64,000 nt of DNA. Origin: Adiantum capillus-veneris. Its lineage: Eukaryota; Streptophyta; Polypodiopsida; Polypodiales; Pteridaceae. Within the stretch, counting starts at the first letter, position 1. Every line of letters begins with the position of its first letter. The stretch covers positions 108,406,087 through 108,470,086 of the forward strand of contig CM043966.1 of assembly GCA_014529385.2 (NCBI GenBank), written 5' to 3'. The notes beneath the pieces were generated by a model. That model saw nothing but the letters and a program-made list of their open reading frames with translations, searched no databases and was not told where the DNA came from. The position numbers and the translations under genes were made by a program. Below are positions 45,632 to 57,846 of this stretch, piece by piece.

Positions 45632-47752
45632 ATGAGCTCCTTGGTAACAAGGAATGGATCAGTATGTTTTACAAAACTTGAATATTTGAAGAGATATGAG
45701 AGGCAATATGTGCATAATGTACAAATAGGCATGAAAAAGAGTGGGTTGCTAAAGCCTACTGAAAATGTTTTGGGTTTGTGTGAACAAGTTTTTTTTGTAG
45801 ATACTATGGGTGACCTTGATGCTATAATGAGGTCTAGTTTGCATCTTGAAAATGAAGTTGTGGAAGTTTTCTCTATGGAAATGTATCAAGTAATAGAAGC
45901 CTTTAAAGAAAGCCAAACAGCTGGCCCAGAAGTCCATGTTGAAACTAAATACAAGAGTGTAGCAAAGAAGGTGAAACCAGTAGCTTCACCCTTACCACCC
46001 AACAACAGGGAAAAGATTGAACGGGCTTCTTTACAACCAAGTTTGCGGAATCCTAAAAAGATCGGGCATACCTTCACAAAGGAGTCCTTTCAAGAGTTGC
46101 AGATTGGTTGCGAGGAGTTTCTAACACAAGAGGAGACAAAGTGCTTCAAAGAAATGCTTTCAAAGCATGGTAAGGCTTTTGCATTTGAGCCACATGAGAT
46201 AGGATGTGTTGATCCTTATATTGTAGCTCCTATGGTAATTTTCACAATACCTCATGTGCCTTGGAATCTGCGGCCTATTCCGGTTCCAAAGGCTCATTTG
46301 CCAAAGTTAGTAGAGCTATTGAATGAGAAAATCAAAATGGGAATCTTGGAGCCTTCTTGTGCTCCATACTCAAACAGGTGGTTCACAGTTCCAAAGAAGA
46401 ATGGTTCTCTACGCTTTATCCAAGATATGCAACCAGTGAACAAGGTGACAATTAGAAATGTAGGAACAGGTCCAATTGTGGATGAATTTGCAGAGGCGTT
46501 TGCAGGGAGGGCAATCTACTCAATGGGGGATCTCTACTCAGGGTATGATCAATTTCAGCTTGCAATCGAAAGCAGAGACTTGACAACCATGAGGACACCT
46601 TTGGGTTTGGTAAGGATGTGTACCTTGCCACAGGGAGCAACCAACTCGGTTGCACATATGATGAATGGGATGAATAAGGTCTTACGTGACTTTATTCCTC
46701 AAATCACAATGCCTTTCATTGATTATTTGCGTATCAAAGGATGTGAAGAAAGTGACAAAGATGAATCTTTGGATCTCAAGGGATGTCGCAGGTTTGTGGT
46801 AAATCACATAAATGATTGTGATAAAATTTTGTCTAGGTTGGAAGAAGTGAATCTTACATTGTCAGGGAAAAAGTCTATATTTGGTGTCAAAGAAGTGCTC
46901 ATTGTGGGGCACATGTGCGGGCCATATGGTAGGAAACCTTGTCCATCAAAGGTAGATGCCATCCAAAGAATGAAAGAAACATGCACTAGCATCACTGAGG
47001 TTAGAAGATTTCTGGGATCATGTGTCTTCTATGTTATTTGGATTCCACATTATGCACATGTAGCTGATCCTCTTTATCAGCTGCTTAGAAAGAATCAAAA
47101 GTTTAAATGGACAGAAGCACATGTAAAATCCATGAAAAAGCTAAAGGAGTTACTCCAGTCAGCAACGACTTTGAGAAAGGTAGACTATGAGTGTCAAAGG
47201 CCAGTGATTGTGACAATAGATACCAGTCCTACAGGGATTGGATGGGCAATCGGGCAAGATGACAAAGAAGGACACAGATATGTGGTAAGATTTGGAGCAA
47301 AGGTACTAAGTGCTCGCCAAAGAAACTATCCACAGATAAAGAGAGAGTTATGGGGTATGGTTACAGCCTTGAAAAGTGGGAAAGAGTACCTAATTGGTGC
47401 ATGTGTGGTTGTAGAAACAGATTGTCTACCACTTCTTGGGATGATTACAAGCTGCTCAACACGAGACATTGCTATGTTGCGGTGGATTGCCTACATTAAG
47501 TCCTTAAATCTCGAGTTTAAGCACATTGCAGGTAAAGACAATACAGTGGCAGATATGCTATCAAGGGCAAGGTATGAAGATGAGTCGCAAATGATTGATG
47601 AGGGAGATGATGTACGCACACAATTCTATTCTATCTCTCATGTCAAAGGTAACAATGTCTGCATGACTAATTCACTTGAATTGTTCTTGAAAGATCTTTA
47701 TGAAGGTGATTGGATTTCTATTGGAAGGTACTTGAGTACTCTAACAAAATAG
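45632..47752 (+). pseudogene. Reverse transcriptase and RNase H, body 1
   Basis: Long open frame of 706 codons. Motifs: LEPSCAPYSNRWFTVPKKNG, LRFIQDMQPVNKVTIRN, the palm Asp in YSMGDLYSGYDQFQL, and LPQGATNSVAHM. The catalytic box is FIDYLRIKG (46715-46741); the second Asp is Tyr here, while copy 2 keeps FIDD. The thumb and connection include the GPYGRKPCPSKVDAI segment. RNase H has VTIDTSPTGIGWAI, LSARQRNYPQIKRELWG, ETDCLPLL and KDNTVADMLSRARYED. Apart from the Asp-to-Tyr change it is well preserved, but that change should abolish polymerase activity. Confidence 0.93.
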
Positions 47753-47759
47753 GATTATT

Positions 47760-49046
47760 GGTCTGAACAAGAATTCAAGAGGATACGCAGGAAAGCATAT
47801 GGGTACTTTTTGAGGGATGGTTACTTGTGGAAGCATCCTAAACAAAGGGTGCTACACCACAACGGGTTATATGTAAAAAAGAGACTCAAGTAAAGCTCAT
47901 GCAAGAGTTTCATGAGAGTCTATGGGCTGGACACAGGGGTGTGTGGGCAACCTTCTCCAAGTTGAAAGAAAAATACTGGTGGAAGGGTATGTATAAAGAT
48001 GTATCTCAGTTTGTAGAGTCATGTGTAACTTGTCAAATGTATTCAAATGTTCGACATCATGATGGATTGCACCCTACATATCCACTAGCCATGCACTATA
48101 AATGGGTTGTGGATCTAGTCATGATGCCTTTAGGACTCTGGCAGATGAGATACTTGGTTCTTGCACGAGAGGACCTAACTAACCAGGTTGAAGGAAGAGC
48201 ATTAAGAGCTAAGACCACAGAAGCTGTGTGCAAATTCCTTTTTGATGAGGTGATTTGTCGTTATGGTTGTGTGGGAAAAATCACTGCAGATCAAGGTGAA
48301 CTAGATGCCAAAGAAGCAAGGGAGTTCTTTTCTAGATTAGGGATCAAGCTTCTCTTACTACAGCTTACAACCCTGAAGGCAATGGAAAGAGTGAAAGAGG
48401 GCATCCTCCTATCATCAAAACTTTGGCCAAGGCTTGCGAAGGAAGAGTTGGTGAGTGGCCAAAATTGTTACCATATGCTTTATGGGCTGATCGTACAACA
48501 CATAGCTCAGTAACTGGCTACATGCCTGCGGAGCTAATGCATGGTCAAAAGCCAGTGATGCCGATTGAGGATACAATTCCCACATGGAATGTACTACCTT
48601 GGCAAGAGGGGCTTAGTAGGAAAGATCTCCTTGCACTGCGTATAAGGCAGCTAGAGAGAAGACCTGGAGACATTGAAGCTGCAAAAGAACGACTCAAAAA
48701 TGCAAGGTTGGAAAACAAGGACTATTTTGATAAGCGACATCGACTCAGGAGCAAAGCAATTGACAAAGGTGACTGGGTTTTAGTGTATGATAGTAGCCTT
48801 GATAACCAACACACAGTCATGCGTAATTTCTCAAAAAGATGGTTTGGACCGTATGTTGTAAAGCATGTGCATGAAAATGCTACTTACAGCTTGTCTGAAC
48901 TAGATGGTACAGAGGTAAAGATTCCCATTGCAGGAAAAATGATTAAAATGTTTAAGAGAAGAGGAGACAATGATCTAGAAGATATGGCTGAGGAAGAAGA
49001 GAAAAACACAGGTGAAGATCAAAGTGAACATAAAGCTCTGGAATGA
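47760..49046 (+). pseudogene. Integrase, body 1
   Basis: Frame 47899-48513 holds the HHCC zinc domain (FHESLWAGHRG and CVTCQMY) and the core: VVDLVMMPLG with the first Asp, ITADQGELDAKEAREFF with the second, and a decayed AMERVKEG stretch where the NxxGKxE Glu motif belongs. Frame 48423-49046 overlaps and carries ALWADRTTHSSVTGYMPAEL, the GDWVLVYDSSLDNQH and KRWFGPYVV C-terminal segment, and ELDGTEVKIPIAGKM, ending in an acidic tail. One frameshift lies near 48420. Confidence 0.9.
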
Positions 49047-49130
49047 TCCAGTGAAGAAGAAGACAAGGAAGATGTACAAAAGGTCTAATCTTACAAAGAG
49101 ACAATGTGGCACATACCGGAGGATGTGCAG

Positions 49131-49146
49131 GTTTAGAGGGGGTGGA
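49131..49146 (+). promoter_or_regulatory. Polypurine tract of gypsy array
   Basis: GTTTAGAGGGGGTGGA directly before LTR 2; near-identical to E1's tract. Confidence 0.85.
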
Positions 49147-50536
49147 TGTCGTGATGTGACACGTACATAGTGGGAACGCATGCTACAAGATCTATCTTGT
49201 ATTTTTTTAGATACATAATTATATTTCCTATAGTGTACATATGCATATTTAAGTATAATAATAAGCCTTCTATCTCATCCTATTATTTTTCTCAAGGGTA
49301 ACATATCCTTACTTTACCATCAGAAAATACTATGGGAAAAGCATCAATAGCTCCGCCTCTTTAACTTGGGGCAAAAAGCATTGATTCTTTATTTCTACTA
49401 TTTCATTATCATCTCACATCCTAGCTAGATCCTATATCTAGGGTAAACTCCAATATATATATATTCTATGTATTTTTTATACTTTTCTTATATTTCTTTT
49501 TAAATAGCTACTAGGAGAGAATCAAATCCTAGTGGGACACTAGGTGGCATGATTTCAAAGATACACTTATTTTAATGCATTATTGCAAGCATGATTACAA
49601 AACTTTGTCAAGGAGCAATGTCATGCTTTCATATGGCATGAGGTGTCCTTTGGAATTAAATGAAAGTCTAAGCTAAGGAGACCACATGAAGACTTTTGCT
49701 GCCATAAATGGACCCTATTTTGATGAATTTTTTACACAAGGTTCCAATCCGAATTTGAAAAAAATTTTAGAATTAAAATCGTAGCTAATGAGCTGAAGTT
49801 TTTGCCCATATTTGTACTTTTTTATTTGGAGCCACGGTTGAGGAGATATGATCAAAATACTCGACCCCAGTCTGCCCACATCATGCAGGGGCAGCTCATT
49901 TCCAACTTTTCCAATTCCTGTTCACACTGGCTCCTCTCTTCTTGTGTAAACCCTTGGGGGTTCCCTTCACCTATAAAAGGGGACCTCTTCTTCCTTAGAA
50001 GGAACTCAAGCATTTAAGCCATTGATGAGAGGAATTCATGAGGGAGTGAGTAGTAACGCCTAATTGTACTTAGCCATTAACATAAGCCCAAGCCTACACT
50101 TTTTCCTAGAAGAAGACTAGCCATTCTTACAACAAGCTAACCTTGGAAGATCAACTCTAATCAAAGAAGGTCTTGCACTTGGTGTATCAATCAAAGTGGA
50201 ATTCTCCACTCTTCTTCTCTCTCCATCAATAATGGTGTCGAAGGGTTTGTCAAGTAAGATGTATTCTACATTGATGTTTTCTTGATTTCTTATTGTTTTA
50301 TTTTTCATCTCTAATCCAACATATATATATATATATATCTAATCTCATCTCTTTAACCAAATCTATCTCTTTCACTCTTAGTAATTCATCCTCTCTACAA
50401 ATTTTAGGTTCTCTTTGCTACAGGTACATCTCTCCCCGCAGTATCCTTATTGCCTACGGGCAAGAATAGGGCTTGGGAGGGAAACTACTCATCTCTTCTC
50501 TTCTCTCATATCTACATTTCTCACATACCATCCTAG

Positions 50537-50755
50537 ATGAATAAACCACATGATGATAATTTCTATCGCTTTCACTCTGTACGATCTATTAGAATTAACG
50601 TATGGATTAGCCGTAAAATACACTTTCAACAACGTATAGTGTTTCTGTTTGGCCCAGAAAGGCTCAATGAAATACTTATATCACCGGATCTCATCATACT
50701 ACCTCTCATAGACTATAACTTTTCTTTTGACGTAAGCGTAGTTATCTTGCTATGA
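50537..50755 (+). CDS. Leader ORF a, LTR 2 (72 aa)
   Basis: Same protein as 42511-42729, with no amino-acid difference, although the LTRs around it do differ. See the LTR 1 entry for motifs. Confidence 0.65.
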   Translation: MNKPHDDNFYRFHSVRSIRINVWISRKIHFQQRIVFLFGPERLNEILISPDLIILPLIDYNFSFDVSVVILL

Positions 50756-50964
50756 ACCAAGAGGATTTGTACACACAATTAATCCCAATCACTAGACAAA
50801 ATATATATATTATGGTAAGCACAAAACTACAATTCCAAAGAACAATTCGTAGCCTATTTGGTCAGCCAAGATTGAATGCCATTAACTCATCCATTAACCC
50901 TTTCATATTACCCATGATACGATATGACCATATCCTTGATGTTTTCATCTTCGTATTGTTTTGA
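50752..50964 (+). CDS. Leader ORF b, LTR 2 (70 aa)
   Basis: Same protein as 42726-42938, again starting within the ORF a stop (ATGA). Confidence 0.65.
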   Translation: MNQEDLYTQLIPITRQNIYIMVSTKLQFQRTIRSLFGQPRLNAINSSINPFILPMIRYDHILDVFIFVLF

Positions 50965-51171
50965 CATTCTCTTTTACGTTCTTTCTTTGTGTGTGTGAGT
51001 GCAAGAGAGAAAGAGTGAGTCTTCTTTGATTGCACTTCTTTCCAAACCCTAGTCTTCATGGCATCTATGGTTTAACTCCTTCATATAGTTTTTATTGAGT
51101 TCTCTCACAAACTCTCACAGCCATAAGCCCGGTGCTTTCCTGGCAAGACCGCAAATTTCTCGACATATTTT

Positions 51172-51189
51172 TGGTGAACCCGACGCGAA
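51172..51189 (+). promoter_or_regulatory. Primer-binding site, body 2
   Basis: Same 18-mer as 43146-43163. Confidence 0.8.
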
Positions 51190-51218
51190 TCTGCTAGGGT
51201 GAGAGTTTGTGGGTAACC

Positions 51219-52346
51219 ATGGGTGATCATGTTGAGCAACAGGGTATGCATTTTGACCCAGCAACAATGCAAATGTTTCAAGCATTTGCAATGTTGATGC
51301 AACAACAACATGCTACTAAAAGAAGGGAGATTTCAGCAACGAAGGCCATACAAGCGGTCGTCAACAGAATGGATCAGTTCAATGGCAAAGATGTAACCAA
51401 GTACTTACGCAAGTATGTGAAGGAGATGGAGCTGCATCGCGTGTCAGAAGGTGAGATGATTCAAAGCTTTGAGCTAGTTGTTGCTCCAGAAATTAGGGAG
51501 CATGTTAGGGCAATTAAAGATGGGCATGGGAGAAATTGGGAAGAACTCAAAGTAGCTTTAAAGGAGGAATATTTCATGGAGGACTCTGAGAGAGTGACCA
51601 AAAGGACATTCTTAGAATGGGTAGTCAAGCCAAAGCAAGGACTATCAATAACAGAACTACTTAGGGAATTTGAGCGGCGCTATGCATAACTCACAAGGAC
51701 AGAAAGGGCCACACTAGATGCAGAGAAGACAGATCTTTTCTTACAAGCTGCAGGTAAAGAGTTTCAAGAAAATTTGGAGCTTCTTCTTGAAGATAATGAT
51801 GCTGAGCAAGGACTAAAGACCGACTGGAATGAGGTTGAAGGTGCTGTCTCACTGCTTGCCAAACGACAAAGAAGAAGGGACAAGATGGTAGTAAACACTA
51901 CAAGTCCTTCCACCTCAACTTCTGACAAAATGGTAAAGCCTACTTTTATCGCTCCTAAGTTTGATGAGTCCATGCTAGATGAGCTTGTGAAGGGAATGCG
52001 TGACTTGAAGGTGAAGTTTGCAAAGCTTGAAGAAAAAGGCCAACCATCAGGGCCACTTCCTAGGCAAAGACAACAGCCCAAAGAAGGGTTTGTTAATAGA
52101 TGTATTTGGTGTGATAGTACAGACCATGTAAGAAGGGATTGTGATGATTTTAGTGATGCTTTGTCAAAAGATGTTGTCTTTTTTAAGGATGGTAAAATCC
52201 ACTTAAGAGAGACAGGTCTACCCTTGAGAACTACCTTTGGGAAGGGGGGAATGCAAACCTTAGTTGAAGATATGGCAACCAAGCATGCCACCTCTTCAGT
52301 TGAGGCAGCTACTTATGGAGTAAAAATTGAACATTCATTTTTGTGA
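51219..52346 (+). pseudogene. Gag, body 2
   Basis: Copy of 43193-44320 with the same TAA (51687-51689) and few substitutions (V/A near residue 15, E/K in the YLREY segment). The zinc knuckle CIWCDSTDHVRRDC is intact. Confidence 0.88.
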
Positions 52347-52477
52347 TGAAGAGGTGAGTGACCATCATGGTCAAATTTGGCCAAATGTCATGAAATTAGC
52401 TAAAAAGGGAAAGCTTACCAGAGATTCTACATGAAGCAGGTGATTGCATACGTCTAGAAACAGGATGGGATGATCCA

Positions 52478-53589
52478 GTGGACTCATTGTCAGTGCATGC
52501 CTACATTACAAAATGCCAACAAAATGAGGCAATTGTAGAAGAGAAGCGCAGACGTGAGAATGCTGATGAAGGACCATCAAAAAGAGCTTCTAGAAGTGGG
52601 GGAAGAAGCGACTCAATGCCTTCTCAAACACCCTCAACACAAGGAGCATCTCCACCTGAAGTACTCATGGAGGAGTCTACAACAGGAAAGAAGAAAGAGC
52701 CAACGAAAGGTAAGACAAAAGGCCCAACTTATAAACTACAATCTGATATTGAGGTTGCTACAGATTTAAAGAAAGTCTTGGAGGAAAGGATCTTGAATAG
52801 CAAGATTGAGTTTACTCTGGGAGAAGTTCTTGGCATTGCAAAGCGTGAATTCCATGAGGAGATCATTGACATCATGAAGAGAAAGAGGCAAACCCTTGCT
52901 GAAGTTTCTCGTCCACAGGTTGAAGGGGAAACCTCAAAGACACAAGGGATGCAACTGCAAAATAAGGAGAATGATGGAGCTGTGGTAGGATGCTACCAAT
53001 CTAGTGGGAGAGTGAAGCAAGTGTATTTCTCAAATGATGATGAAGAAGTTGAAGATATTCCTAGGAGTTACTATTCACGAAGTCATTGGGCAAGGGCTAC
53101 TACAGAAACTTTGGTCAAGGTAGGTGATCTTGAAGAGCCATTTGTTGCCTTGATTGACCATGGTTCAGAAATAAACATAATGTCAAAGAGTCTCTACAAC
53201 AAGTGCAAATGGCCGATGGACACAGATCATGGCTAGATGTGGCAAACAATTCATCCGGTGAATTGTATGCAGCATGTCCAGGTGTGAAGGTAACAATAGG
53301 TCATGTAAAGATTGACCAAAACTTCTTTGTACAGGATACATCTTCATATCATCTCATCCTTGGACAACCCTACATTGTGGGAGTTCGAATGGAAACAAAG
53401 GTAATGGACGATGGTTCAGCATATGCTAGGATACGTAGCAAAGATGGTAAACGTGCTGTCCAATTTCTCACAGTTTGTGTAAACCATGAAAGAAATCGTG
53501 ACAACCTCAGAGAACATCCTCTACCAAAGGTAAGCAAAGAGTTTCATGATCATAGAGAAATGATGGGTTTTGGCCAAGTACCATTGTAA
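52478..53589 (+). pseudogene. Protease region, body 2
   Basis: Copy of 44452-45563 with the same frameshift. It also has a private TAG at 53234-53236, where body 1 has TGG. The DHGSEINIM protease site is intact. Confidence 0.85.
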
Positions 53590-53657
53590 AGCGGGATTGC
53601 AGTGGTACAGAAAGAAAAAGGGTCTCGCTTGATCCAAAAATAGGTGAAACTTTCTCG

Positions 53658-54896
53658 ATGAGCTCCTTGGTAACAAGGAATGGATCAGTATGTTTTACAA
53701 AACTTGAATATTTGAAGAGATATGAGAGGCAATATGTGCATAATGTACAAATAGGCATGAAAAAGAGTGGGTTGCTAAAGCCTACTGAAAATGTTTTGGG
53801 TTTGTGTGAACAAGTTTTTTTTGTAGATACTATGGGTGACCTTGATGCTATAATGAGGTCTAGTTTGCATCTTGAAAATGAAGTTGTGGAAGTTTTCTCT
53901 ATGGAAATGTATCAAGTAATAGAAGCCTTTAAAGAAAGCCAAACAGCTGGCCTAGAAGTCCATGTTGAAACTAAATACAAGAGTGTAGCAAAGAAGGTGA
54001 AACCAGTAGCTTCACCCTTACCACCCAACAACAGGGAAAAGATTGAACGGGCTTCTTTACAACCAAGTTTGCGGAATCCTAAAAAGATCGGGCATACCTT
54101 CACAAAGGATTCCTTTCAAGAGTTGCAGATTGGTTGCGAGGAGTTTCTAACACAAGAGGAGACAAAGTGCTTCAAAGAAATGCTTTCAAAGCATGGTAAG
54201 GCTTTTGCATTTGAGCCACATGAGATAGGATGTGTTGATTCTTATATTGTAGCTCCTATGGTAATTTTCACAATACCTCATGTGCCTTGGAATCTGCGGC
54301 CTATTCCGGTTCCAAAGGCTCATTTACCAAAGTTAGTAGAGCTACTGAATGAGAAAATCAAAATGGGAATCTTGGAGCCTTCTTGTGCTCCATACTCAAA
54401 CAGGTGGTTCACAGTTCCAAAGAAGAATGGTTCTCTACGCTTCATCCAAGATATGCAACCAGTGAACAAGGTGACAATTAGAAATGTAGGAACATGTCCA
54501 ATTGTGGATGAATTTGCAGAGGCGTTTGCAGGGAGGGCAATCTACTCAATGGGGGATCTCTACTCAGGGTATGATCAATTTCAGCTTGCAATCGAAAGCA
54601 GAGACTTGACAACCATGAGGACACCTTTGGGTTTGGTAAGGATGTGTACCTTGCCACAGGGAGCAACCAACTCGGTTGCACATATGATGAATGGGATGAA
54701 TAAGGTCTTACATGACTTTATTCCTCAAATCACAATGCCTTTCATTGATGATTTGCCTATCAAAGGATGTGAAAAAAGTGACAAAGATGAAGCTTTGGAT
54801 CTCAAGGAATGTCGCAGGTTTGTGGTAAATCACATAAATGATTGTGATAAAATTTTGTCTAGGTTGGAAGAAGTGAATCTTACATTGTCAGGGAAA
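53658..54896 (+). pseudogene. Reverse transcriptase, body 2, truncated
   Basis: Copy of the first about 413 codons of the body 1 frame. It keeps the catalytic FIDD box (FIDDLPIKG) that body 1 has lost. It breaks off after NLTLSGK at 54896, in the connection before RNase H. Beyond this the sequence is CACTA transposase. Confidence 0.92.
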
Positions 54897-55370
54897 TGTG
54901 TGAGCCTGAGATTGATGAAATGATCGAGACGATCATAGATTCAGAAAGTCTTGTCTATGATGATATGAAAATTGAAGCCGATACGCCATTGTATAATGGA
55001 GCACGTGTGTCTAGATTGAAAGCGCTCCTGGTTCTTCTAAACATGCAGACAAAGTTTGGATGGAGTGATACTAGTGTCGCAGCGCTTTTCAGGTGATCTA
55101 TTACAATTAGTTTACTTTAATAAAACACTAAATGTATAATGATCTGATAGATTTTTACACAATTGTACCGTATTTTTATGTTGTGTAGATTGCTCAAAGA
55201 GCACATACTACCAACTAATAATGTGATGCTAGATTCCCGAGAGGAAGCAAGAACGATTTTGCGAAACTTGGGGATGGATTACAGTTCGATCCACTCTTGT
55301 CCTAATGACTACCGTGGAGGTGGTGCCAGACGAACATCAAGCTGCTACTCTCTATGGGGTGCATGCAGAG
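54897..55370 (+). pseudogene. CACTA TNP2-type transposase, central exons, truncated
   Basis: 54899-55092 encodes CEPEIDEMIE and an acidic stretch, then PLYNGARVSRLKALLVLLNM and a FGWSDTSVAALFR motif. An intron 55093-55188 (GT...AG, 96 bp) splits the Arg codon. The next exon reads RLLKEHILPTNNVM, DSREEARTILRNLGMDY and SIHSCPND. These are signature blocks of TNP2 transposases of CACTA elements. After CPND the usual zinc-binding and DDE regions are absent; a short unrelated tail follows. The gene therefore lacks its catalytic part, and the element cannot move itself. Confidence 0.85.
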
Positions 55371-55743
55371 GATCTACAAAATGAAACAGAGGACATCTGT
55401 TTAAACGGAGAGCTCTATATAGATATAGGAAGTTATGATGAGCTATGCGAGGATGAGAGAGAGATCTCTTAAAGCCATAAATATTGTAGTTGAACAATTT
55501 TTCTCCGTTTTGTAAATTCAGAGTTATGCACTTGCCTCTTCTATCACTCAAGTTGAATAGAAGAAAAACACTTTTTGTTGTTGCTAGCCTTTGAACATTC
55601 CAAAGCTACAAGCACATTCAAGTTCTTGTACGATTCTCAGGCTCTTTAAGTATTTGCGTCATTGCGTCATTGTATTTCATGGTCTTTGCATCCACTCCAG
55701 GTACGTATGCTCTAGGTATGTTCTCATAAGCAGAGACAACAAG

Positions 55744-55745
<2 letters not shown>

Positions 55746-55827
<82 letters not shown>
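55746..55827. repeat. (CT)n microsatellite
   Basis: About 80 bp of CT with one interruption, between the two CACTA genes. Confidence 0.97.
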
Positions 55828-55832
<5 letters not shown>

Positions 55833-55895
55833 GTCCATGTTTTCTACTCCATTCATTCAATATTAAGTTTAACTGTTCGTGTATTTAATGCAGGT

Positions 55896-57231
55896 ATGGA
55901 TGATGAGCAGTTTCTTTCTTCTTTGTCACCCCAGCAGAGACAGTGGTACGTGGAGCTTCATCGCTCTGGCGCACCATCGCGCGTTCCTACTCCATCTGCA
56001 TATCCCTCTGTTTCGGACTCCTCGGCATGCTCCGAAGCTTCGGTGTCGATGAGACGATCTTCACACACTCGTCTAGGCACCGGCGCTCTAGTGGTGGCAG
56101 CGGCGATGGAGGTGGCGGTTGTTGTGGGGTGGCGTCACCGATGCCTCAACACCGCCTCATGTTCGACGAGGCTCTTTACCCTCCCCTTCTTTGCCCGTCC
56201 CGAAACCAGCCACGGCATTGCCATCGACACTAGGTTATGCACGGCTGACTGCCGTTCCCCGCAGCTACACACCACTAGCTACTCCTCCAGGAGTCACTCC
56301 AGTGGACACTCCTCGCTTCAGGGCTCAGACTCCAGTGGAGACACCTGGTATCCGTACCCCCGTTGACACGCCGCTAGAGACCCCTGCCGAGACACCCAGG
56401 TTCACGCGTCAGCGGCGAGAGGGCTTGCCTTACTCCGTCGACTTCAGTGGCGGCATCATCTTGGATGATGAAGGCAAGAAGGTGATTTCGCACATGCGCG
56501 GTCTTTGCTCTCAAGTGTTTAGACACTACATACTAAACACCTAGAGTGAAGTACTAAATGAATTAAAAGACAGAGTCATCAGCATACTTCATGACAAGTT
56601 TCCCATTCCATCACGGGATGACCGCTTCAATGAAGATGTGATGAAGGTTCAAATGCGCGAATACTGCAAGCATAAGCGTTCTGAAGTGCAAAAAGCAATG
56701 AAGCATAAGTGGAGGAGACTAGATTGGCTGGCCAAAGAAGATTGGAAGCATGCGAAGAAAGAAGCACGCAAGAATCCCGACAAGTGGAAGCAACAAAAGG
56801 AGGCAGCCAGAGCGCGAGTAGAAGCAGGGAGCTCGCACCACTTGGGGAGGGGCGGGTGGGCATCATTTGAGGCCGATTTTGTAAGTGTTTTTGCATCTAT
56901 ATTTGATAGTTTAGGGTTTATGGGATTTGAAATTCTAACATAATGGATTCTTTGTATGTTTTGACAGTGGTCGTTTACAGGACGTGATCCCACACTGTAC
57001 GAGTGTGAGTACGCAGGCAGGAAGGGCTTAAACGCCCTTATAGACATCCTGACTTCTCGCAGCGGCATGGTTAGTATTAGGGTTTATTCTTTTCTATTTA
57101 TTGTACTGTTTTATAAACACCGCTATATGTTTATACTTACAAAAAGCTATCTTATTGTTTTTTTTTGGAGAATCCGACAGATACGGCACTTCGACACGAT
57201 GAGACGTCTGATTAGACGACGTCAAGTTTAG
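55896..57231 (+). pseudogene. CACTA second gene (Ptta/En/Spm-type protein)
   Basis: Likely start at 55896 (MDDEQFLSSLSPQQRQWYVEL). Two frameshifts (about 56090 and 56120) lead into a Pro/Thr-rich region with TPVDTP and TPVETP repeats. Then follow a TAG at 56542-56544 (one step from CAG), an ELKDRVISILHDKFPIPSRD segment, a basic KHKWRRLDWLAKEDWKHAKK region and a GRGGWASFEADF motif. Intron 56881-56967 (GTAAGT...ACAG), exon 56968-57069 (WSFTGRDPTLYECEYAGR), intron 57070-57180, last exon 57181-57231 ending IRRRQV. The layout fits the second protein of CACTA elements, which binds subterminal repeats. Confidence 0.72.
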
Positions 57232-57616
57232 CCATAGCTAGATAGCATTAGTTTCTTTTTTTCATAGATTATCTATCATGAGACGACTTTTATACGTCTT
57301 TTTGAAAACCATGTATATTTTTTAAATAATGACAATGGTTTGTAACTATTACATTTGCAATGATTAACAATCAAGTGATTTTGCTGCTGTGTACAATTGT
57401 CATTGATTTACTTTCATCAATTCACGCTTGTCATTTTTGTATCTTTATTTTGCAAACAATACGTACTATGGATGATGGAGTTAATGATTATATTGTCTTG
57501 TGGGTGACTATTTTGGGTCTATATTTACCTTTGCACTTTTTTTCAAAGGTAAATAGACAAATGAAACATTCAATATGGTTGATGGTTGAATGCCCTGCCA
57601 CCAAATTTTTTTCATC
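57232..57616. other. CACTA 3' non-coding region
   Basis: AT-rich sequence between the last exon and the subterminal repeats; no feature recognised. Confidence 0.5.
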
Positions 57617-57843
57617 TCGGGCGTCACTATGAGCGTCGCTATAAGCATTGCTATAAATGGCCCTGCAGCGTCGCTATAGATGTCGCTATAAACGTTGCTA
57701 TATAGCGACGCTTATATCGACTATCATAGCGACCCATATAGCGATGTCCTCGTATCGACGCTAATAGCGACGCCGGGGGTTATAAAAACCCAGTGTATTT
57801 CCGTCGCTAAAAGCGTCACAAGAGCACACAACCTCTTGTAGTG
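57617..57843 (+). repeat. CACTA right subterminal and terminal repeats
   Basis: At least nine units close to GCGTCGCTATA in both orientations (for example AGCGTCGCTATAAGC and ATAGCGACGCTTAT), then the inverted end TCTTGTAGTG. It is denser than the left side. Confidence 0.9.
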
Positions 57844-57846
57844 GGT

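Larger units (their letters stand above)
49147..51165 (+). repeat. Gypsy array LTR 2
   Basis: 2019 bp copy of LTR 1; it serves as 3' LTR of body 1 and 5' LTR of body 2. TATA box at 49972-49979. Confidence 0.95.
41121..54896 (+). mobile_element. Head-to-tail Ty3/gypsy array, inserted in CACTA
   Basis: Structure: LTR 41121-43139, body 43140-49146, LTR 49147-51165, truncated body 51166-54896. The period is 8026 bp throughout. The second body ends inside reverse transcriptase at GTCAGGGAAA; integrase and a third LTR are missing. LTRs differ at roughly a dozen of 2019 positions (over 99% identical), so the array is young. Such an array can arise by unequal recombination between LTRs of neighbouring copies, followed by deletion on the right. 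Confidence 0.95.
38762..57843 (+). mobile_element. CACTA (En/Spm) DNA transposon, 19 kb with nested gypsy array
   Basis: Terminal inverted repeats CACTACAAGA (38762-38771) and TCTTGTAGTG (57834-57843), with 3-bp flanks AGT and GGT (near-matching duplication). Subterminal arrays of GCGTCGCTAT-like units at both ends are typical of the family. Inside are remnants of a TNP2-type transposase gene and a second Ptta/En/Spm-type gene. About 13.8 kb of the length is the gypsy array at 41121-54896, so the element itself is about 5.3 kb. Confidence 0.92.
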
